Part shown: one piece after another, positions 57,180 through 64,000 of the stretch
Numbering within the stretch: position 1 is the stretch's first letter
Layout: every line of letters starts with the position of its first letter
Assembly (NCBI GenBank): GCA_949752795.1
Contig: OX457057.1
Coordinates: 159,565,980-159,629,979, forward strand
DNA length: 64,000 nucleotides
Reading direction: 5' to 3'
Source: Hyperoodon ampullatus
Taxonomy: Eukaryota; Chordata; Mammalia; Artiodactyla; Ziphiidae
Translations under genes and position numbers: made by a program
The notes under the pieces: model-generated
What the model was told of the DNA's origin: nothing
The model's database searches: none
Seen by the model: only the letters and a program-made list of their open reading frames with translations

Positions 57180-59842
57180 TCTACGGTGCAGTATGCCACT
57201 TTATTCAGGACTCAAGTGCTTGTGTGGATGTAAGTTTAAGGAGTTCAGATGTCCAGGAAGGTTTCCCGGCACAGCAAACTGAGTGTCTGTAATGTTGTCT
57301 GCAGGCAAATCCCACTTCTGGTCATTGCTCTGCCAGCCTCAGTGTCTCCTGTTGCAATGGCGTAAGACGTCACTTCAACACCCGTTCTCAAAACACAATG
57401 CAATAGACCCGCTGGTGCAGAATGGCCTTCCTGTGTCAGCCTTTCCCTCAGGAAAGCTGCATTTCCGAGGTGGAAGAAAGCAATTTTGTGCGAAGCAGCC
57501 CATAGCAGCACTTTGGCAGGAAATGACACTGAGCAGGGGAAACTTAAGACAGTACAAGGCCCCGAGTCTGAGTCTCAGGTAACAGTCCCGTCTGTTAGGA
57601 TCAGGGTGTTACAGAGTCACACTCCCAGTTACCCCTGAGCACACACGTGTGCTGAGTGGGAGAGGAAAGGGAAAAAAGACAAGGGTTTCAGAGTGGGAGG
57701 CCTACGTCTCTGCCTCACTGGTCTCCTGCCCCAGGACTGCTTTGGTTTGGGGGCTGACTCTGGGCCGTGAAGCTCCATCCATGTCTAGGACAAAAGGCAG
57801 GGCCATCACAAATGATTTTGCAGCCACAGGGTTGAATCTGGCTTTTCAGAGCTGCTACGACGATGCCTTATTTCTATTTCCACAACACAAAACAAAAAAA
57901 AAAACCCAAGTTCATAAGAAAAATAACAGCCACTGACTGCTCCTACCCAAGACGTGAAGTCTGCCTGGGCTGGAGGAGAACAAAGAGTGTTTCTCCGCTG
58001 CGATCTCAGTTGGGGGCCTCTGAGTCGCCCCATGGAGGGTCCAGGGAGGCAGGTTCCATCTGCTCCTGGCTGGGAGAGGAGGGCCCTGCCTGGTACCCCC
58101 TGCATGAAATCCTTCTCACCTAACGGTGATGGTGCTAGAGGACTGGAGAGGGACATAAGGGGGTGGTGTGTTTCCACCGAATGGATAATCGATACAGGGA
58201 AGGAGAACTGATCAGCCAAGAAAGGGCTCTCTTTTTCTCAATCCTTATGAGTTTTGGGGGTTAGGAACAATGTCCTGAGGTTGTCTTCTGCTCAGCTCTA
58301 CTTTAGGGATGGGGAAAGCCCAGGGGAATATTCAGGACCACCGGGGCCCCAGGCCTGTCACCTTGTGTACTGAGGCCCCACTGGAGCCTGCTTTGCTAGA
58401 AGGAGCAGCCCAGGTCTAAGCTGAGGTATATTTACTCATCACCTTAAAGTATCCCGACAAACTGACCCTCAGTCACAAACTAGCTGCAGAAGCTGCCCGT
58501 CCAAGGGTCTGTCCCTCACGGGAGCTCCTCAGTAAACTCAGAGGGACTCTCTCATTGAAGCTTCTCTGGTTGCAATCTGTTGGCCTTTCTCATCTCTACA
58601 GAAGAAGTCCCTACCAGGTGATGTGTAGCTCACCTTGGATATGTGTGTGCTGCCCTCTTGGGGAGTGGCTGGGAAGGCTAGGCCACTGGCACTTGGGCTC
58701 ACTGGCCTTGGCACGGCACTGGCCTTGCTGCTTGGCAAAGAGGTCTTCTTCTGCTCCTGGCCCAGAGTCTGGGCTGACATTCAGCTGGTATGTGCTGGGC
58801 CGGCTGCAGCACCGTTCCACATACTGAATTACCTCTATACTGGTTGGAAAACTGACTCTGCCTGAGCCCCTTAAGTGCCCCCCTGCCACACTCAGCCCAC
58901 CCTCGGGGCTCCCCCGTGCCCGGTATCTCGCGGGCTAAGTAAGGCCTGTCGTGGCACGGGGCGCCAGCACTAAGGCCAGTCTCCACTCTCATCAGCTGGT
59001 GCCCTGGTCACACGGGTTGTTAAATACTTTGAAAATATCACCCTTACCAGAGCCTTCGGCACCTCCCTGGCCTATCCTAAATGGACAGAACACCTACTGA
59101 GTGGGTGACAGGCCTCAGACGGGACCGTAGCGACCAGAACCAGCAGCTTTCCACTCCCCTGCCCCCTCCGCTATGGTGAGGGCTGCCGCACTATGGCTTT
59201 GCTCACCCAGACCGGCTCTCGCTGCTGCCACCACAGCGCCCCTCCCCCTTTATCCTCCCTCTCTGCCTCCTACCCTTGACATCCAATGCTCCTGAACTCA
59301 GCCTGTGCTTCCTCTGGGGACGCAAGCCACAGGATAACGCGTGAGATGCCGTCGTGGTTGGCCTGGTGGCAGGGGTGCTGGCCGAGGAGGAAGGGCTGGT
59401 GAGGGAGGAGAGTCCTCTCCCAGGGTCTCCATGACTCCCCCAGTTAAGAGCCAGAATGTCTTCCAGGCTTCTCAGGGCAACAGGCACAGCCACAGGCCAG
59501 CCCGACGTCCCCACGGCTAGAAAAGTGGGAAGGGGCAAGGGGAAGCAAAGCCCTCCTCGTGCCCCTTCTCCCCCGGGAACAACCCTCCGTGTTCTTGAAT
59601 ATTCTTTCCCCAGCAAACAGGCAGAACTATGGCAGTGCCCATCTTGCCAAGGGAAATACAGCAACTTGGTGGGTCTGACCGGTTTTCCTCCTGTCCTTCC
59701 CGTCCTCTTCTCTGATAATGCACGGTGTCCTTCTATCTTCTTCCTCCCTCATCCTCCCCCCCGGGCCACGCTGGCTTCCCAACTGGGGTCTTGGTTTTCT
59801 CCGTGTTGAGAGAAAAGCATGCATCGGAGGGGGGAGCGGCCT
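57180..59842 (-). other. CACNA1E: CACNA1E 3' UTR, proximal part (extent inferred)
   Basis: Sequence directly downstream of the CACNA1E stop codon must be 3' UTR. I recognise no transposon between 57180 and 59842 and no convincing gene on either strand, which fits exonic, constrained sequence. The left edge is set by the first AATAAA-type signals met when reading away from the stop (57200-57205 and 57031-57040). That edge is a guess: several more signals lie further left, down to about 51195, so the longest UTR could exceed 8 kb. Transcript ends cannot be read from sequence alone. Confidence 0.5.
57200..57205 (-). terminator. Candidate poly(A) signal AATAAA
   Basis: On the minus strand the context is CTGAATAAAGTGGCATACTG. 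It lies about 2.64 kb downstream of the CACNA1E stop codon. A run of T (GTTTTT) about 50 bases further on could serve as the downstream U-rich element. It is one of several candidates, and use is not shown. Confidence 0.35.
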
Positions 59843-60385
59843 CTAGCATTTGTCGTCTTCTTCCGTGTCGCTCAGGAGGTCGCTGACAGCTCCACACATC
59901 ATGCCTGGTCCAGGCCCCCCGCGCCTCCGCCGCCGATAGTGCCCGTTGGGCATCTGCCAGCTGTGCCGCAGGGGCGGGGCCGAGCCGATGGTGTTGGACC
60001 GGCCGAGGCTGGTAGCCACAGCTGCTTCAAAGGTGAGCGTCTCCTCCTCGCCACAGTCCGAGACGTGGGAGTCCTCGTGCAGGGCCAGGTAGGGCTCAGA
60101 GATGTAGCGCTGTGGGGAGGAGGGGTGGCCCTGCTGTACGTACCGGGGGTTGGAAGACTCGGGCAGGCTGGCGTCATTGCCCTCCAGAACTTGGGAGGTC
60201 AGTGGGGAGCCACCCTCGCTCCCATCAGCAGGTGGGGAGATGCTCCCAGTGTGTCTCATCAGGGAGCTGTAGGAAAGGAGGGGCCGAGGCTTTGGAGGGA
60301 CAGGTGGGAGCTGCCGACGACTTCGTCTTGGGGTGCTGGTGTCAGAGACGGAGGGGATGGAGCTTTCACTGAGGGACCCTGTGCC
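59843..60385 (-). CDS. CACNA1E: CACNA1E terminal coding exon with stop codon
   Basis: This exon has 543 nt of coding sequence: 180 codons plus a TAG stop at 59843-59845. It begins [20 protein letters not shown] directly after an acceptor that reads CCGCACAG. The frame follows the previous exon without a split codon. Residues about 22-37 form a proline-rich stretch ([15 protein letters not shown]) with PxxPxK spacing, a possible SH3 ligand. Further on come [17 protein letters not shown], an acidic cluster (DCGEEE), [11 protein letters not shown], five consecutive arginines (RRRRR), a Gly/Pro segment, and the end TEEDDKC. That ending identifies Cav2.3; Cav2.1 and Cav2.2 end in WC instead. The reading frame is intact. 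A 198-aa frame on the opposite strand is only its shadow. Confidence 0.96.
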   Translation of the reverse strand, partial: GTGSLSESSIPSVSDTSTPRRSRRQLPPVPPKPRPLLSYSSLMRHTGSISPPADGSEGGSPLTSQVLEGNDASLPESSNPRYVQQGHPSSPQRYISEPYLALHEDSHVSDCGEEETLTFEAAVATSLGRSNTIGSAPPLRHSWQMPNGHYRRRRRGGPGPGMMCGAVSDLLSDTEEDDKC

Positions 60386-60564
60386 CTGTGCGGCAGGAAA
60401 AACATGGCATGTTAGCCTGGGTTTGGCATCATTCCTACTTGGGACCCGGTTAAGGTCCCTAACGCCTCCTACAGAGAGCCACCAGGGTCCCCTCTGCTAC
60501 CAGTCACATCCACTCAGAGATGCAGAGATTACAGGAGACTCAGGAGCCAGTACCATCGAGACCA

Positions 60565-60725
60565 GGGTATGTCAACTTTCAATATGCTTATGCATCTCTG
60601 GGGTCTTGTTAAACTGCAGACACAGCTCAGAAAGTCTGGGGTGGGGCCTGAGATCCTGCATTTCTAACAAGCTCACAGGTGCTGCCGGTCCTTGGAACAA
60701 ACACATTGAGTAGCAAAGATCTGGA
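60565..60725 (+). repeat. MER5A-like DNA transposon fragment (hAT-Charlie)
   Basis: The phrases gtggggcctgagatcctgca and tttctaacaagctcacaggt, followed by a 'gctgccggtcc' block, match the centre and right part of MER5A. It is a non-autonomous, ancient element inside a CACNA1E intron. Confidence 0.7.
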
Positions 60726-60959
60726 AGCTCACTCTCTCTAGCACGTGGCACGTTGAGAGAAAGACTTGAAGCTTTTGGGAAAGACAACTACATGAAAGGT
60801 AAACGAATGCTCTAGAGTTGCTCTGTCTGGGGAACGTTCTTGGGAATTGGATCTAAGGCCATGGCAAATACCTTCCCTCATCTTCTCTTTTTTGCATCTG
60901 TGTTTTCAGTGGCGTGCTAAGACTAACTTGGCTTCTACATCCCCCCACTCATCTGCTGG

Positions 60960-61245
60960 TTCAGGCCTGACTTGACCTGCTCACCTATTTCCAAGGGTCT
61001 CTGAGCCCAGGGGTTGGTAAATGGACCTCCAGCTCGGTGTTGAGGCTTAAGGTGTGCGTGTAACCTAGGAACCACATGCTCAAGATCTCCTGGGAGATTC
61101 TGGGGTCCTTCCAAGTGCAGATTTCTGGGTTCTGCTTTACAGCGGGTCTTACTACTGAAGCAGAAGCCTTGAGGTCCCAGGAACGTGCACTTATAACAAG
61201 CCCTAGGTGACTCCATTCTGCACTAAAACTCGACATCACTGCTCT
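60960..61245 (+). repeat. MER5/Charlie-like fragment, diverged
   Basis: Blocks such as 'aggaaccacatgctcaag', 'aggtcccaggaacgtgcac' and 'aacaagccctaggtgac' resemble a diverged MER5-group element. Family assignment is uncertain. Confidence 0.4.
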
Positions 61246-61907
61246 AGAAGTAAACTTCTCAACTGCGTCTAAAAGTTGGCTGTGGAAGCCCTTCCTCTTC
61301 CCCACTGCTCACTGCTGATGGGTCTCACATCTGGACTCTGAGAGTATTGGAGCAAGGTAGGGCAGGGAGTGAGGGATGGTAGTCAGGAGGAAAACAGGGC
61401 CAGAGAGTGTTTTCACACAGCTCTGGTAGTTATATCTTAGACCTAGGCTGATGTTTCAGCAACAGGCCGGAAGGAGAGATGCTCTTCCTCCTGGGATGGC
61501 TGGAAGCTAGATAGATGAAGTTGAATTGATCTGACTTTTGAATCCTGTGTTGAGAGAGGAATCACCATTCCAACCAATACTAAGGGTCACACGACTGGTC
61601 AAAACTTTTCTGGCTAAAAAGCCATCCTTTCCTCTGAAATCTGCCTGAGATATTTATGAACTTATTTGTTGTGACTTTGTAACTCTGGATTCTGAGAACC
61701 AAGATGGAATGACCCCTAGACACCATTGTCTTTCTTGAGGGACTCTTTGGTTTTCTGTGAATTCATATCATTTCTGAATACACAAGTGTTACATAAAAAG
61801 CTAACCTCGTTAAGTAAAAAGCTAACCTCTATGCACAATGGATGCAGTTTCCTGTGAAGCTGAGGTCTGTGTGGGTGCTGGATGCCCACATTTTGCACCT
61901 AATGTTA

Positions 61908-62174
<267 letters not shown>

Positions 62175-62530
62175 CTATCGTAACTCTGCCCATCCTGGCA
62201 GCTGAACACAAAGATAAGTCTTACAGCTTGGGACCAGGCCCCTCAAGGACCCTGGCTTCTGCAGACATGTCAACAGGTGATCTGAAAGGGAAGAAGGAGA
62301 GAAAGACTGGAAAATTACCCTTTTGTGAAGAGGTAAGTGTGCAAGCTGCCACTGGAAAGACGTGCAAATTCAAGGATGCAATCACTCTCTTCTTCCATTT
62401 ATGCTAGATACAATTAAGGTAGAATCTCTGCCAGCAATGTGGCCCAAGAATACTCTATGTCCTAAACATGGGTGTGTAACTTTTTGGAGGGAAAATGGCA
62501 CTAGCAGAAGGGAATTAAGAAGTTGCTATG

Positions 62531-62731
62531 GGGCTTCCCTGGTGGCGCAGTGGTTGAGAGTCTACCTGCCGATGCAGGGAACACGGGTTCGTGCCCCGGT
62601 ACGGGAAGATCCCACATGCCATGGAGCGGCTGGGCCCGTGAGCCATGGCCGCTGAGCCTGTGCGTCCGGAGCCTGTGCTCCGCAACGGGAGAGGCCACAA
62701 CAGTGAGAGGCCCGCGTACCGCAAAAAAAAA
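62531..62731 (+). mobile_element. CHR-type short SINE (cetacean) in CACNA1E intron
   Basis: This is a tRNA-derived SINE with head gggcttccctggtggcgcag, an A-box-like tggcgcagtgg, a B-box-like ggttcgtgccc, and a tail of about 11 A. A 14-bp target-site duplication flanks it: aagaagttgctatg at 62517-62530 and aagaagttgttatg at 62732-62745 (one mismatch). It is antisense to CACNA1E and does not touch the splice sites. Confidence 0.93.
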
Positions 62732-62774
62732 AAGAAGTTGTTATGAACAAAGTAAACACCGTTACTGTAATGCC

Positions 62775-62900
62775 CTAGGACTGAAGTCAAAGGATTTCAC
62801 TTCTAGTCCCCTCTCTGCCACTTACTGGCCCTATGATATGGGACATGTCACTGCTTTTTTATCTTTGTTTCTTCACTTAGTAAAATAGTTTGAACCAGAC
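62775..62900 (+). repeat. MIR SINE fragment
   Basis: The text ctctgccacttactggccct followed by a 'gtcactgctt...tttcttcac...gtaaaat' pattern matches the MIR core and its downstream part, strongly diverged. It lies in a CACNA1E intron, just right of the young CHR SINE. Confidence 0.65.
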
Positions 62901-63276
62901 TAGTGATTTTCTGTTTCTATCAATATGATCCTTTTCCTTAAAAAACAAAACTCAAATGCATAAAACAATTCCAGGTAGCACTGTCTGGGTCGAAGTGCAG
63001 TTAGTGGGTAAAGCTCCGCCCTTGCCAGGGGGTCTCTAATGCATCCCTAAGGCAGTCGAGTGGTTTTGTAGAAGGCCCTTGGGAAAACTCTGTTTTAATG
63101 ATTTCTATAGCCCTGCTCTGGAAGAAAGAAATCTCATCAGCCTTTGTGATGACTAGAGAGGGTTTTGTTGCTTTGTTTCATGATGTGAGTCAGACAGGAA
63201 ACCCCTTGTTAAGGAGCATTCTTCCTTCACTCTCCGCAACCCCATCTTTATCTGGATTCTGTTCCTGTGATTTTCA

Positions 63277-64000
<724 letters not shown>

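Noticed and set aside
59819..60415. 198-codon plus-strand open frame
   Set aside because: It is the antisense shadow of the CACNA1E last exon, which has matching protein sequence, splice sites and stop on the minus strand.
62531..62600. tRNA-like A and B box sequence
   Set aside because: It is the head of a SINE, with a SINE body, A-tail and target duplication. No cloverleaf of a functional tRNA gene is supported.

Overview
The window is mammalian nuclear DNA, most likely from a cetacean (whale or dolphin). The key sign is a set of about 200-bp tRNA-derived SINEs. Their head (gcttccctggtggcgcagtg, then ggttcgtgccc) and their tail (gaggcccgcgtaccgc plus A-run) match the CHR-type SINEs that are abundant in whales and dolphins. 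Older and longer cetartiodactyl relatives are also present. There is no bacterial, plasmid or CRISPR-like content.

The only host gene I can support is the 3' end of CACNA1E (Cav2.3, R-type voltage-gated calcium channel alpha-1E) on the minus strand. Its last three coding exons are at 63318-63498, 61962-62152 and 59843-60385. Their phases fit and each has AG/GT splice sites. They end in the Cav2.3 tail ...TEEDDKC followed by TAG. The 3' UTR runs to lower coordinates; its end is not determined, but candidate poly(A) signals are listed. By the human exon count these are probably exons 46-48 (inference). The introns hold a CHR SINE, a MIR and MER5-like DNA transposon fragments.

Positions 1 to about 36,580 are almost entirely LINE-1, nearly all on the minus strand and nested by age. 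L1 A (<1 to ~4395) has lost ORF1's N-terminus and most of its 5' UTR. L1 B (~4550-10521 plus 16626-16976) is an older, nearly complete element, split by the younger full-length L1 C (~10522-16625). L1 D is a still older L1 whose pieces (16977-20793, 28585-28735, ~35449-36580) were separated by two long insertions, L1 E (20806-28584) and L1 F (28749-35448). Target-site duplications support E and F. All ORF2 and ORF1 frames are broken. A small L1 at 19402-19790 has the inverted structure of twin priming, and most L1s carry SINE insertions.

From 36,600 to about 57,000 is ordinary intergenic sequence with scattered old repeats: MaLR LTRs, L2, MIR, MER5, an old plus-strand L1, a TA-flanked DNA transposon and further SINEs. 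Two 97-bp segments 3.5 kb apart are 91% identical and differ only by transitions; they belong to no repeat family I recognise. I found no new gene system. The best leads are that duplication, an unexplained ~600-bp block splitting an L2, a TATA-like site, tandem units in an L1 promoter, and several well-resolved insertion histories.
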